Below, piece by piece: positions 44,332 through 52,644 of a stretch of 64,000 nucleotides of DNA. Source of the DNA: Alkalihalophilus pseudofirmus. GTDB taxonomy: Bacteria > Bacillota > Bacilli > Bacillales > Bacillaceae_D. Where the stretch lies: positions 1,778,001 through 1,842,000 of the forward strand of contig NZ_CP117835.1 of the NCBI RefSeq assembly GCF_029094545.1, given 5' to 3'. How positions within the stretch are numbered: the stretch's first letter is position 1; each line of letters begins with the position of its first letter. The notes beneath the pieces are model-generated. The model was not told the DNA's origin. It ran no database searches and saw nothing but the letters and a program-made list of their open reading frames with translations. Made by a program: the position numbers and the translations under genes.

Positions 44332-45309
44332 ATGCGAGCTGATCGTTTACTATCTATTTTATTCACTCTACAACAGAATGAAAAAATGACCACAAAAGAA
44401 CTAGCAAAACAATTAGAAGTGACGGAAAGAACGATCCATCGTGATATGGACGCATTAAGTGCAGCAGGGATTCCTGTGTTTGCAGAAAGAGGAAAGTATG
44501 GCGGCTGGAAAATAGTCGAGGAATATAAGAAGGCTTTTTCAGGCTTAAAAGAGAGTGAACTTAAAACATTATTCCTCTCCCCTTCTTCTCACTTGCTTAC
44601 TGATTTAGGAATCGAACATGAATGGAGTGATGCGAGAAAAAAGCTATTGGCAACATATCCAGCAAAGAAAAAACAAGAATTAACACGCAGCTGGGATCGC
44701 ATCCATATTGATTCAAGTACCTGGAGAAAAAGAAATGCTATGACGAAAGAAGATGAGCTTAAGGAATTGCAGCAGGCTGTCTGGAATGACGTAAACGTAG
44801 AGATTGACTATGAAAAAGCTGATGGCAAACGGAGTAATAGAGTTATCTCCCCGCTCGGATTAGTGGCCAAAGGAAGAACATGGTATGTGGTGGCAGTATC
44901 GAATGGGCAGCTGAGGAATTTTAAGGTTTCAAGAATTCATTCTGTTACCCTGTTAAGTGAATCATTTGACCGGCCTGTAGATTTTAATCTTGCTGAGTAT
45001 TGGCATGAATCTAAACAGCAATTCATCGAGAACTTGCCTAAATATAAGGTGGATATATTCATATCACCTTCTATTGTGAAGCGTTTAACGTTTACTGGGC
45101 AATTTGTCCAAATCATTAAGATAGATGAGCTGAATGAAGACGGCTGGTTCCCTGCTATACTTTCCTTTGATACAAAAGAAGAAGCAACTCAGTATATGCT
45201 TGGTTTTGGTGATCATGTGCGGATTAATCAACCAGAGGAACTGAAAAAGGAAGTAACACAAATGGCAGCTGCTGTGCTTCGAATGTATGAAAAAGCAAAA
45301 CAGGAGTGA
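44332..45309 (+). CDS. YafY-family transcriptional regulator (HTH_11 plus WYL domain)
   Basis: 325 residues. N-terminal winged helix MRADRLLSILFTLQQNEKMT, then TKELAKQLEVTERTIHRDMD (residues about 1-60), then a WYL domain (about 135-225, VISPLGLVAKGRTWYVVAV with the Trp-Tyr of the motif) and a WCX-like C-terminus. WYL domains bind ligands or nucleic acid. ATG 44332 with AAGAAGG upstream; longer starts have no ribosome-binding site. It is divergent from the SDR gene. Confidence 0.88.
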   Translation: MRADRLLSILFTLQQNEKMTTKELAKQLEVTERTIHRDMDALSAAGIPVFAERGKYGGWKIVEEYKKAFSGLKESELKTLFLSPSSHLLTDLGIEHEWSDARKKLLATYPAKKKQELTRSWDRIHIDSSTWRKRNAMTKEDELKELQQAVWNDVNVEIDYEKADGKRSNRVISPLGLVAKGRTWYVVAVSNGQLRNFKVSRIHSVTLLSESFDRPVDFNLAEYWHESKQQFIENLPKYKVDIFISPSIVKRLTFTGQFVQIIKIDELNEDGWFPAILSFDTKEEATQYMLGFGDHVRINQPEELKKEVTQMAAAVLRMYEKAKQE

Positions 45310-45347
45310 AATAAGTTCATTCCTGTTCGCTATGTTACCGATTTAAA

Positions 45348-46079
45348 TTAACATTTACTTATAACCATCTTCAGCTTATACTCTCCGTCCTCAAGCAGGT
45401 TTGCATCATAAAGATCATTCATATCTACAAATCTTGTCTCTTTAGTGTAGGTTGCTAAGGTATCTACCCAAGTCTTATGACTAAATAGGCCAAGCAGGTG
45501 AACGTCATGATGAATGCTGAGCTTCCCGTTTTCACGAAGTAAATAGATCATGGTTGCTTCGTAGGTGTTGTCTGAATTAATATGATTGTTTTCGAGGATG
45601 GTAACGTGGATATCCTCTTTTTCAGCCATATAGGAAAAGTTATTATTTTGAAATTCTTCTTTTGTATGAATGACGAAAAACATCAGCCCGCCTGGCTTTA
45701 CATGCTTAGCTGCTGTTTGGATTGCAGCATGTAAATTTTCAACTGTATTCATATACATAATTGAATCAGGAATCGCCACGATATCAAATTGACGATTAAG
45801 ATCGACTGTACGCATATCTCCATGTAGGTATGTGATTTCAGGATTGTTTTTTTTTGCTACGTTTAGCATTCCTTCACTTATATCTACACCAGTTACCTCA
45901 AAATGCTTTTTAAATTGGGAGTCATGCCCACCTGCACCGCAGCCTAAGTGCAGCATTGTTTTCAACTCTCTAGCAGCATGATCCTTAAGAACTTTTACAT
46001 AACGTTCTACTTCTTCTGCATACTCTTCTGGAGGGGCAATAATAGGTTCTATCCAAGCTAAATTCTCGTAGATATTCAT
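45348..46079 (-). CDS. Class I SAM-dependent methyltransferase
   Basis: 243 residues. Motif I is KTMLHLGCGAGGHDSQFKKH (about 41-60), motif II VTGVDISEGMLNVAKK, motif IV FDIVAIPDSIMYM, post motif KPGGLMFFVIHTKEEF. ATG behind AAAGGAG. It is convergent with the WYL regulator. A hairpin at 46107 separates it from the anti-sigma gene upstream. The substrate is unknown. Confidence 0.84.
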   Translation of the reverse strand: MNIYENLAWIEPIIAPPEEYAEEVERYVKVLKDHAARELKTMLHLGCGAGGHDSQFKKHFEVTGVDISEGMLNVAKKNNPEITYLHGDMRTVDLNRQFDIVAIPDSIMYMNTVENLHAAIQTAAKHVKPGGLMFFVIHTKEEFQNNNFSYMAEKEDIHVTILENNHINSDNTYEATMIYLLRENGKLSIHHDVHLLGLFSHKTWVDTLATYTKETRFVDMNDLYDANLLEDGEYKLKMVISKC

Positions 46080-46106
46080 TTAAATACTCCTTTCAAACAA
46101 TGACAC

Positions 46107-46141
46107 ACGAATAGAGCTGAACGTAAACCAGCTCTATTCGT
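46107..46141 (-). terminator. Strong hairpin after the anti-sigma gene
   Basis: Perfect 13-bp stem ACGAATAGAGCTG / CAGCTCTATTCGT with a nine-base loop, between the anti-sigma gene and the methyltransferase gene on the same strand. There is no long T run on the exit, so termination may be partial. Confidence 0.6.
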
Positions 46142-46174
46142 ATAATTATAGCATTCATAATAACCTATCACTTC

Positions 46175-47605
46175 TTACTCATGCCATTCAAGTGACTCAA
46201 TAAACATATTTAATCGTTGTGTGTACACTCCCCCGTTATAATCCTCCCGGTCGGCATGCTTATGTTTGTAATACCAGCCGTCTGCCCCTTCAAATAGAGT
46301 AATATAGCCGTCGATATGAGTTTCAGGGTTAAAAGCTTCCTCCATCCCGCTGTAATAGCCATAATGGTAAGGAGTGCCTCCCCCTAAATCTTCATAATAG
46401 GAAAGGTCAATATCAAAGGATCCGAACATTGTTTGCATGCTGCGCTGAAATGGAAAATCTGCTTTTAACTTACCGAATGCATAAAAGCTGTTTTCAGATA
46501 CACCATCTTCGGTAAAACGCCACTCAAAAAAATGCTCATGCTCGATTTTCTCAATATTTGTCCCGCGAGGAAGATAGCTTGTCAGCTCGAGATCCTCATT
46601 TATATATAATTCAACTTCGACATCCTCTACCCCTATGGCACCTACATCTAAGCTTACTATCTTTTCTAACGGGCGCTCGTACTCTGGATGCAGCTCTTCT
46701 TCTGAACCAAAATGAGTGTGAGGTGCCTGGACCCTCAGATGTGAGAACAGGATCCAAGAAACAAACCAGTTTTCTTTATTGTATAAAGGCATCTCTGCGG
46801 TATAAATCATTTGCTGCCCGAACAAGTCTTCTGTGACGTACAGTTCTGTTAATAATTCATTTTCTTGATCTACGAAAGCGTACATTTTTGTCTTTTCTCG
46901 GTCAAATGAAAAAACGTCATTGTATGGGAGAGGAAAATCATGATTCATTCGAATCTCACTAATCACCCTTTCAACAGGTACTTCTGTTACTTCTGAATAA
47001 GGGATCTCACTGATTACTCTATCTACCTCCACTTTAAATTGTTGATCAGTGACCCTTTCGTTAAAGACAATCATATTCAATTTTTCCCCGTCAGGTCCAC
47101 TAATTAGAATGGAATCTGCCACATCTTCTTTTGTTTCTTCAGTTGTCCATCGAGGTGGCAGGTAGAGTTGAAACGTGTCATTGTATACAGATCTAAAGTT
47201 AAATCTATTAATTTCTTCAAACTCGGCAAAAGAAGTTCTATTCAGTATTCGATAAATTAAATTTTCATTTTCTTCAATTTCCCCTGCCTCAATCGTCTCT
47301 CCTGCACCTATAAATCCAACTTCAGTGACATCAGGCAATGGTTCGTTACTAACTTCTGGCAGGAATAGAGCATTTACTAATAAAATACCTGCAATTCCAG
47401 CTGCACTCACTGTAGCTAGAGCTCCTAAAAGATGTCTTCGCTTCCTTTGATGGTAGTGTGATTTTTGAGAATAGGAACCGTTATTAGTTAATCCTGCTTT
47501 AAAGGCATTTAAGCTTTTATGTCGTGCTGTTTCTGGTAACTGCATGGTTTGTTTTTCTTTGAGAAGTCGTCTTAATTCTTCTTCACTGTACGGTTTATTA
47601 TTCAT
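46175..47605 (-). CDS. Putative membrane anti-sigma factor/cognate regulator of the upstream ECF sigma factor
   Basis: 476 residues. A cytoplasmic N-terminus (about 1-58, YSEEELRRLLKEKQTMQLPE with basic stretch HYHQRKRRH) is followed by one membrane span (about 59-80, LLGALATVSAAGIAGILLVN) and a large extracytoplasmic domain of about 390 residues rich in acidic and aromatic residues. This topology plus a four-base overlap with the sigma gene (ATGA) is what anti-sigma factors show. No zinc-binding HxxxCxxC motif is present. The extracellular part was not assigned to a family. Confidence 0.68.
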   Translation of the reverse strand: MNNKPYSEEELRRLLKEKQTMQLPETARHKSLNAFKAGLTNNGSYSQKSHYHQRKRRHLLGALATVSAAGIAGILLVNALFLPEVSNEPLPDVTEVGFIGAGETIEAGEIEENENLIYRILNRTSFAEFEEINRFNFRSVYNDTFQLYLPPRWTTEETKEDVADSILISGPDGEKLNMIVFNERVTDQQFKVEVDRVISEIPYSEVTEVPVERVISEIRMNHDFPLPYNDVFSFDREKTKMYAFVDQENELLTELYVTEDLFGQQMIYTAEMPLYNKENWFVSWILFSHLRVQAPHTHFGSEEELHPEYERPLEKIVSLDVGAIGVEDVEVELYINEDLELTSYLPRGTNIEKIEHEHFFEWRFTEDGVSENSFYAFGKLKADFPFQRSMQTMFGSFDIDLSYYEDLGGGTPYHYGYYSGMEEAFNPETHIDGYITLFEGADGWYYKHKHADREDYNGGVYTQRLNMFIESLEWHE

Positions 47606-48156
47606 CTGCTGCTCACCTCCAGAGAGATCTCTTCAGATAAGGCCAATCTAGCTCTACGCTGCATTGACTTTACAGCTAAAGAGCTTTTACCCATAATGTC
47701 AGCGGTTTCCTTTATAGAGAAATCTTCGACAAATCGTAAATGAAGTACCGTTTGATAGTGTGCAGGCAGTTTATCCATCTTTTTAAGCACTTCATTGATA
47801 TGTAAATGTCTTATCACAGTTGTTTCGGCTGATTCATTTTCCCCAGCAAGCGCTGTTAATGTATCAGTCTCCATTGTTATTGAATTCCGTTTCGCAGGTT
47901 TTTTACGGTAGTAGTCTATAACCATATTTCTAGCAATTTTAAATAACCAGGTTTTAAATGATGATCGGCCTTCAAAACGCTCTAATTGTCTTGCAGCCTT
48001 GAAAAATACATCTTGCAGTAATTCTTCTGAGTCATGATAGCTGTTTGTCTGTATATAAATATAATGAAATAACCGGTCGACATAGCGGTTATGCAGCTCA
48101 TTCACAGCTTCTTCATCACCTGATAGAATTTCACGAATTAGGTCGTGATCATTCAT
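47602..48156 (-). CDS. ECF-type RNA polymerase sigma factor
   Basis: 184 residues. Region 2 is DEEAVNELHNRYVDRLFHYI and LLQDVFFKAARQLERFEGRS (about 15-75), with KTWLFKIARNMVIDYYRKKP at the -10 recognition end. Region 4 is LHLRFVEDFSIKETADIMGK with SSLAVKSMQRRARLAL (about 140-178), the -35 binding helix. ATG 48156 behind GAGGGGG. It is preceded by an ECF-type promoter, suggesting autoregulation, and translationally coupled to the membrane anti-sigma candidate. Confidence 0.9.
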   Translation of the reverse strand: MNDHDLIREILSGDEEAVNELHNRYVDRLFHYIYIQTNSYHDSEELLQDVFFKAARQLERFEGRSSFKTWLFKIARNMVIDYYRKKPAKRNSITMETDTLTALAGENESAETTVIRHLHINEVLKKMDKLPAHYQTVLHLRFVEDFSIKETADIMGKSSLAVKSMQRRARLALSEEISLEVSSR

Positions 48157-48188
48157 AATGCTAACCCCCTCTTCCCTTTGCAAGTATA

Positions 48189-48214
48189 GACGGTATTAAT
48201 AGGAAAAAGGTGCG
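48189..48214 (-). promoter_or_regulatory. ECF-type autoregulatory promoter
   Basis: Minus strand CACCTTTTT and CCGTCTATA, with 16 bases between CACC and CGTC. The CGTC -10 and the CC-TTTTT -35 are typical of Firmicute ECF promoters. It lies just upstream of the sigma gene. Confidence 0.6.
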
Positions 48215-48361
48215 TAAATATGATGTTTATTCAATAAATATAGTTTTAAAATCATGCACTTACCGTTTTAACAAGGAAAAGATACTAAAATTTGTTTTAA
48301 TATCTTTTACATTTGTTCATATTCTATTATAATTATAGCTAAAAAGAGAGGTATTTCTTTT

Positions 48362-49174
48362 ATGCCGCACATAAATAAACTTGCAAGTCATATTAAAGAA
48401 AATGCATCACAGCTTGCCGAACAGGTTGTTGATGAGGTACTTGCTAAAATAGATTTAATTATTTCAAAAGAAGAGACAGATCTAGCCGTCTGTATGTATA
48501 CAACTTTTATGAACTTCATTGGTGACACGCTGCACACACGTGAAAAGGGCGTGCCGGCTGAACTCATTGAATGGAGTAAAAGCAATGCGTGGGCGATTGT
48601 AGAAGCGGGAGGAAAAGTTTCTGATATCATCGTTCGTTACCCTCCAACGCGTGAAGTTTTTGCTGAGTTGGTAGAAACGTTAAGTGCTCAATTTGAGTTA
48701 TCTACTCATGACGCACTATATGTTTTAACACGAATTAATGAAATGCTCGATATTAGTTTAGATGAAACGGTCATCGCTTTTGAGAAGTTATCTGATCAAT
48801 ACAAAGACAAAATGCAAAAAGAAGTAAAAGAATTATCGGCTCCGGTTGTACCGCTTCAAGACGGGGTAGCTGTACTACCGTTAATGGGCAGCATCACAAA
48901 AGAAAGAGCAGATTATATTCAAGAAAAAGTAGTCCCTAAAATACCTCAGCTGGATATAGAATGTCTAATCATCGATTTCTCGGGTATATCTATGATTGAT
49001 GAAACGACAGCTTATCATATTCATCAAATCGGTGATGTACTAAGGCTGTTAGGGATAAGAATCATTACATCAGGTATAAGTCCGCAATTAGCTTTAACCT
49101 CTGTTAAAGGCGGACTAGATATGGCAAGAGTGAGATCGTATTCGAGTGTACAACAGGCTCTTCAACACATCTAA
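48362..49174 (+). CDS. RsbR-type stressosome protein (N-terminal sensor plus STAS domain)
   Basis: 270 residues. The N-terminal helical globin-like RsbR sensor domain spans about 1-140; the STAS domain spans about 160-268 (DGVAVLPLMGSITKERADYI, then LIIDFSGISMIDETTAYHIH). Thr residues in SITKER and DETTAY sit where RsbRA Thr171 and Thr205 are phosphorylated by RsbT. No rsbS or rsbT genes are adjacent, so this is an orphan paralogue like RsbRB-RD of B. subtilis, feeding environmental signals to sigma-B. Weak ribosome-binding site AGAGAGG ten bases upstream. Confidence 0.85.
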   Translation: MPHINKLASHIKENASQLAEQVVDEVLAKIDLIISKEETDLAVCMYTTFMNFIGDTLHTREKGVPAELIEWSKSNAWAIVEAGGKVSDIIVRYPPTREVFAELVETLSAQFELSTHDALYVLTRINEMLDISLDETVIAFEKLSDQYKDKMQKEVKELSAPVVPLQDGVAVLPLMGSITKERADYIQEKVVPKIPQLDIECLIIDFSGISMIDETTAYHIHQIGDVLRLLGIRIITSGISPQLALTSVKGGLDMARVRSYSSVQQALQHI

Positions 49175-49177
49175 AGA

Positions 49178-49215
49178 AGCTGCATTCCCCTTTAAAAGGG
49201 AATGCAGCTTTTTTT
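49178..49215 (+). terminator. Bidirectional terminator after the RsbR-type gene
   Basis: Stem AGCTGCATTCCCCTTT / AAGGGAATGCAGCT (near perfect) with T7; the next gene on the minus strand ends ten bases beyond. Confidence 0.88.
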
Positions 49216-49225
49216 GTTTAATCAC

Positions 49226-49789
49226 TTAATCATTTAACACTTTATCCATTACTTCTTTGGTTCTCGGACCGAAGATTCCATCATTAGCTAAGGATGGGAA
49301 GCGTTCTTGAAATTTAATAACAGCATCTCTCGTTTGTGGGCCGTATACACCATCCACCCCCACATTGTAGCTCATATCCTTTAAGCCGCGCTGTAATGTA
49401 TTTACTGCTTCTCCACGGCTGCCCACTTTCAATACTTCATTAGAAAATCCCCAAGTATTAAATTCTAATGATAATGCTTTGTGAGTGGCGGGGCCGTAAA
49501 TACCATCATTTTTTAATTCAGACTTTGTTTTTTGGAAAGCTAGGACAGCTGTTTTCGTATTCGGACCAAAGATTCCATCTTCAGTTAGCTCTGCACCCAT
49601 TTCTCTGTTTAACGCACGCTGCATAATTTTAACGTTTTCTCCGCGTGACCCTTCCTTTAAAGTACCTGATTGAGAAAGGTCAAAAATGTAAGGTACGCTT
49701 GCTGCTTGTGCTCCAACACCAGATGGAACACCTGCGGCTAATATTGTGGCTGTTACGATGGCTGCAGAAATTTTTTGCCATTTTTTCAT
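49226..49789 (-). CDS. Secreted peptidoglycan-binding-domain protein
   Basis: 187 residues. Signal peptide MKKWQKISAAIVTATILAAG followed by an AQA-type cleavage region near residue 32. Two PG_binding_1 domains follow: about 43-100 (GSRGENVKIMQRALN, DGIFGPNTKTAVLAFQ) and 120-186 (GSRGEAVNTLQRGL, DGVYGPQTRDAVIKFQ), each with extra DGI/DGV-FGP repeats. No catalytic domain is attached, so it should bind cell wall without cutting it. ATG 49789 behind GGGAG. Confidence 0.84.
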   Translation of the reverse strand: MKKWQKISAAIVTATILAAGVPSGVGAQAASVPYIFDLSQSGTLKEGSRGENVKIMQRALNREMGAELTEDGIFGPNTKTAVLAFQKTKSELKNDGIYGPATHKALSLEFNTWGFSNEVLKVGSRGEAVNTLQRGLKDMSYNVGVDGVYGPQTRDAVIKFQERFPSLANDGIFGPRTKEVMDKVLND

Positions 49790-49911
49790 ATACAATCATC
49801 TCCCATATGTTATTTAATTAATTCACATATGAGACGCGTGAAGAATGAACATAGTTTCAAAAAAATAGAAATTATTTAGAAAAATTTACAAATAGGAGAT
49901 AGTTTAATAAA

Positions 49912-50358
49912 TTACAGTTGATAATCCCTTGGTCTCCCCCAATTTTCAAATGCTTGATATGCGGGATCTTCCGAATCAAATTGAATCCAAATCGGTGCAT
50001 CATACAGATCTGGGTGCGCTTCGAAAAAGGGCGTATCTCCATATACAATGGCTTCTAGTGCAAGTGGTAACTCCCGCCTGAAAATTTCATCTCGTATTGC
50101 ATTTAAAGCTGGTCCGAAATTACCGACATAAACGTATAGATGGAGGTAATACGTGTCATTGTAAGATACCCATTCCCCAAGCACTTCATCACGCATTTCA
50201 GTTATTTCATCAAACGCAAACTCCTCACCAATTGTTAAAAACAATTCTCCAGTGAAGTCTGAATGAGTCAAAGTGTAGCGCCGGGGTATAATTGGTTCTG
50301 TTGGTGTGACTCCTTCTCTGTAATTCACTGTTAATTTATCAGGATCTAACCTTGCCAT
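49912..50358 (-). CDS. Staygreen (SGR) family protein
   Basis: 148 residues. TPTEPIIPRRYTLTHSDFTG followed by GELFLTIG, then YYLHLYVYVGNFGPALNAIR and IFRRELPLALEAIVYGD, are the conserved blocks of the staygreen family, known from plants as chlorophyll a Mg-dechelatase. Bacterial homologues occur in non-photosynthetic Firmicutes; some have been reported to dechelate chlorophyll in vitro. The natural substrate in this organism is unknown. ATG behind GGGGGAG. It is a monocistronic gene. Confidence 0.82.
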   Translation of the reverse strand: MARLDPDKLTVNYREGVTPTEPIIPRRYTLTHSDFTGELFLTIGEEFAFDEITEMRDEVLGEWVSYNDTYYLHLYVYVGNFGPALNAIRDEIFRRELPLALEAIVYGDTPFFEAHPDLYDAPIWIQFDSEDPAYQAFENWGRPRDYQL

Positions 50359-50534
50359 TTCAACTCCCCCAATCAGAATGATTACACATTAGATTACTAT
50401 ATTCTTTGGATGAATTGTGTGTGTGCGCAATGTAGTATAATGGATAAGGTATACAGTACATTTGAAGGGAATGAACGATGCGCAGATATCAGTATTTTTA
50501 ACTCACATCAATAAACATTCAGGAGGTAAAAGTA

Positions 50535-51068
50535 TTGATTAAGACAGAATTAGTAACAGAAAGATTATGTTTAAGAAAGATGGATGAAGGTGATGCAGGA
50601 TTTCTATTTGAGATATGGTCCGATCCAGAGGTTACCAAATACATGAATATTTCATCTTTTACAGAGATAAAGCAAGCTGAAGAAATGATCTCATTATTGA
50701 ATCAACTTGCAGATGAAAATCAAGCTATACGTTATTCAATGATTGAATCAGCTTCTAATAAAATCATAGGTTCGTGTGGGTTTAATGTGATTGATCTAGA
50801 GAATGAGAAAGTAGAAATTGGTTATGAGCTATCTACATTTTATTGGGGAAAAGGGTTTGCAACAGAGGCTTTAACCGCACTGTTGTCATATGCCTTTGAA
50901 ACATTGTCCATTCATCGAGTAGAAGCAAAGGTACAGCCTGCTAATCTACCTTCAATTAAATTACTTAATAAGCTGCAATTCAGCTACGAAGGCACGTTAA
51001 GGCAAAGCGAAAAAGCTCGAGGATCTTTTGTTGATTTAGCTATGTATTCTAGATTAAGAACGGACTGA
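50535..51068 (+). CDS. GNAT family N-acetyltransferase
   Basis: 177 residues, TTG start at 50535 behind a perfect AGGAGGT. TERLCLRKMDEGDAGFLFEI at the start, EIGYELSTFYWGKGFATEAL (about 90-109) as the acetyl-CoA loop and NLPSIKLLNKLQFSYEGTLR near the end mark it as RimJ/RimL-like. The TATAAT at 50436 could be its -10. It is followed by the 21-bp repeat array rather than directly by a terminator. Confidence 0.82.
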   Translation: MIKTELVTERLCLRKMDEGDAGFLFEIWSDPEVTKYMNISSFTEIKQAEEMISLLNQLADENQAIRYSMIESASNKIIGSCGFNVIDLENEKVEIGYELSTFYWGKGFATEALTALLSYAFETLSIHRVEAKVQPANLPSIKLLNKLQFSYEGTLRQSEKARGSFVDLAMYSRLRTD

Positions 51069-51123
51069 CCGATTTGTTTTTACTAAAAGTGACAGCAAGT
51101 ATGTCGTTACATGCCTAACTGCA

Positions 51124-51310
51124 ATTGTATATTTTCAAGGCGTTTATGTGTTTATTACGAGCTTTTTTGCGTTGGATCATTGTTTATATGTGTCGATTGC
51201 AGAATGAATTGCGTCAGTCTCAATGTATTGCGTCAATTCAACCACGTTATGCGTCGGTGTAGTAACGAATTGTATCTCTTTAAAAGTTTATTGCGTCACT
51301 CTAATTCAGC
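51124..51310. repeat. Phased 21-bp repeat array A (WTTGCGTCA core)
   Basis: Nine units begin at 51124, 51145, 51166, 51187, 51208, 51227, 51248, 51269 and 51290. Their first nine bases are ATTGTATAT, TATGTGTTT, TTTGCGTTG, TATGTGTCG, ATTGCGTCA, ATTGCGTCA, TATGCGTCG, ATTGTATCT and ATTGCGTCA; T at position 3 and G at position 4 never change. All spacings are 21 bp except one of 19 (51208 to 51227). The remaining twelve bases of each unit are variable. The array fills the convergent gap between an acetyltransferase gene and the DUF4179 gene. A second copy with the same spacing pattern lies at 63337-63459. Confidence 0.75.
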
Positions 51311-51311
51311 T

Positions 51312-51349
51312 CAAAAAGGAACTGCATCCACCTTTGCAGTTCCTTTTTG
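51312..51349. terminator. Bidirectional terminator
   Basis: Perfect stem AAAAAGGAACTGCA / TGCAGTTCCTTTTT with an eight-base loop between two convergent genes, directly after repeat array A. Confidence 0.92.
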
Positions 51350-51354
51350 ACAAG

Positions 51355-52644
51355 TTATTTAATTGGTATCTCCACGCTCAAATCATACTCTTTCATAAAA
51401 TGCATTCCTTCGATGTGAAGTGCATCAGCATCTCCAGCTGTTTTGAATACAAGTGTCCGCACCTTCCACTCGTACCCGTTTTCATCTGCCGTATACGTTT
51501 GATTAAGGGTGGTCGATAAAGGTATTGATGCCTCTTCAGAAATGAGGGTTACTCCGTCTAATAATACATCATCTTCTGTAGCTATGATTAGATGAAGCTC
51601 GTCTTCTGCTCGATTTATTTCTTTAATCCGCAGACGTTTACCATTCAAATCAATCGTTTCACCTACAAATGAATCCAAATCAACTCTCTGATTCAAACCC
51701 TCATATCCTACAAATCTTTTCATTTTCAGTTCCAACGTTTCAAGATTTTCTGGTAATGCATCATATCGAATATCAAAGGTATAGCCACGTATGTGAGAGC
51801 GGCTGCTGCTTCCGGAGCGTATAACAGGTTTGCCGTTTGCTATTAGTTCGAGCCCCGCGAAATCCTGATTCAATCTTCCATAATTATCTACATTCAATTT
51901 CCCTTCAATAAACGTACTAGTCGGGGTGGCTGTTATTGATGTAAAGGTTATTTGACCTTGGTCCACTTTAAGTGTTTCATTGATCGGCTGCTTGAGTTGT
52001 GTTTGCATCGCTAGGTTAGGGTTATACGGAAATGTTATCTTCTTCTCGATTAAAGGTGAATCTTCAATATATTCATGTAAAGTAAGTGTCAGATTTTTCG
52101 CAAAGCCGCTGACTGGGTCAAATCTCATCAGTCCTTTTATTTCTGTATGATTCTCATGAAATGTGGAAGTTCCGCTGCTAGCATTTGAATTGGTTAGAAA
52201 GCCGCTGATATGATGAAGATGAAGCGTGTGAATGGACTCCTCATCTAATCCCTCTTCATTTGAAACGGTGTAATACATTATGAGTTGGTTCGCATCAGTC
52301 ATCACACCATCAATCGTCAGGATAGAGCCGTCCTCTAAAACGATTTGTTCATCAACATTTTGCCCCATTCCTGCTTCATTTAACTGATTCAATGTGCCAG
52401 AATTAAGGTCGTCAAACCCTAAAAACTTCTTTCCGTAATAAGCAAAACCATTAAACTGATAACCTACAAGTACTATAAAAAAGAGTGCTGCAGCTGAGAG
52501 TCTCCACATCAGCTTCAAAGGTTTTGCTTTTTTAGGAGGTATGGTAGATAGAGCATCTCGCAGCCTTCCTTCTAATTCAGGCGGCGCCGTGGTAGATTGT
52601 AACTCTATTTTTCTCTCTGATAATTGTTTTTCTAATTCATTCAT
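51355..52644 (-). CDS. DUF4179 domain anti-sigma factor-like membrane protein
   Basis: 429 residues. Cytoplasmic N-terminus (about 1-45), one membrane span (about 46-64, LMWRLSAAALFFIVLVGYQF), then a large extracytoplasmic domain that starts with the DUF4179 region (FDDLNSGTLNQLNEAGMGQN) and carries GYTFDIRYDALPENLETLEL-type beta segments. Such proteins are encoded beside ECF sigma factors and restrain them. The start overlaps the sigma gene by eight bases. Confidence 0.8.
   Translation of the reverse strand: MNELEKQLSERKIELQSTTAPPELEGRLRDALSTIPPKKAKPLKLMWRLSAAALFFIVLVGYQFNGFAYYGKKFLGFDDLNSGTLNQLNEAGMGQNVDEQIVLEDGSILTIDGVMTDANQLIMYYTVSNEEGLDEESIHTLHLHHISGFLTNSNASSGTSTFHENHTEIKGLMRFDPVSGFAKNLTLTLHEYIEDSPLIEKKITFPYNPNLAMQTQLKQPINETLKVDQGQITFTSITATPTSTFIEGKLNVDNYGRLNQDFAGLELIANGKPVIRSGSSSRSHIRGYTFDIRYDALPENLETLELKMKRFVGYEGLNQRVDLDSFVGETIDLNGKRLRIKEINRAEDELHLIIATEDDVLLDGVTLISEEASIPLSTTLNQTYTADENGYEWKVRTLVFKTAGDADALHIEGMHFMKEYDLSVEIPIK

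Noticed and set aside
45299-45328. Hairpin AACAGGA/TCCTGTT at the end of the WYL regulator gene
   Set aside because: Half of the stem is coding and no T run follows; support is too weak.
51124-51310. Possible CRISPR array
   Set aside because: The conserved part is only eight or nine bases and the variable part twelve; there is no palindromic 25-35 bp repeat and there are no cas genes.
51111-51350. Open frames across repeat array A (also 51223-51519) giving Cys-Val-rich peptides with a seven-residue rhythm
   Set aside because: The heptad rhythm is simply the 21-bp DNA repeat read as codons; neither frame has a ribosome-binding site and both run into the terminator or the DUF4179 gene on the other strand.
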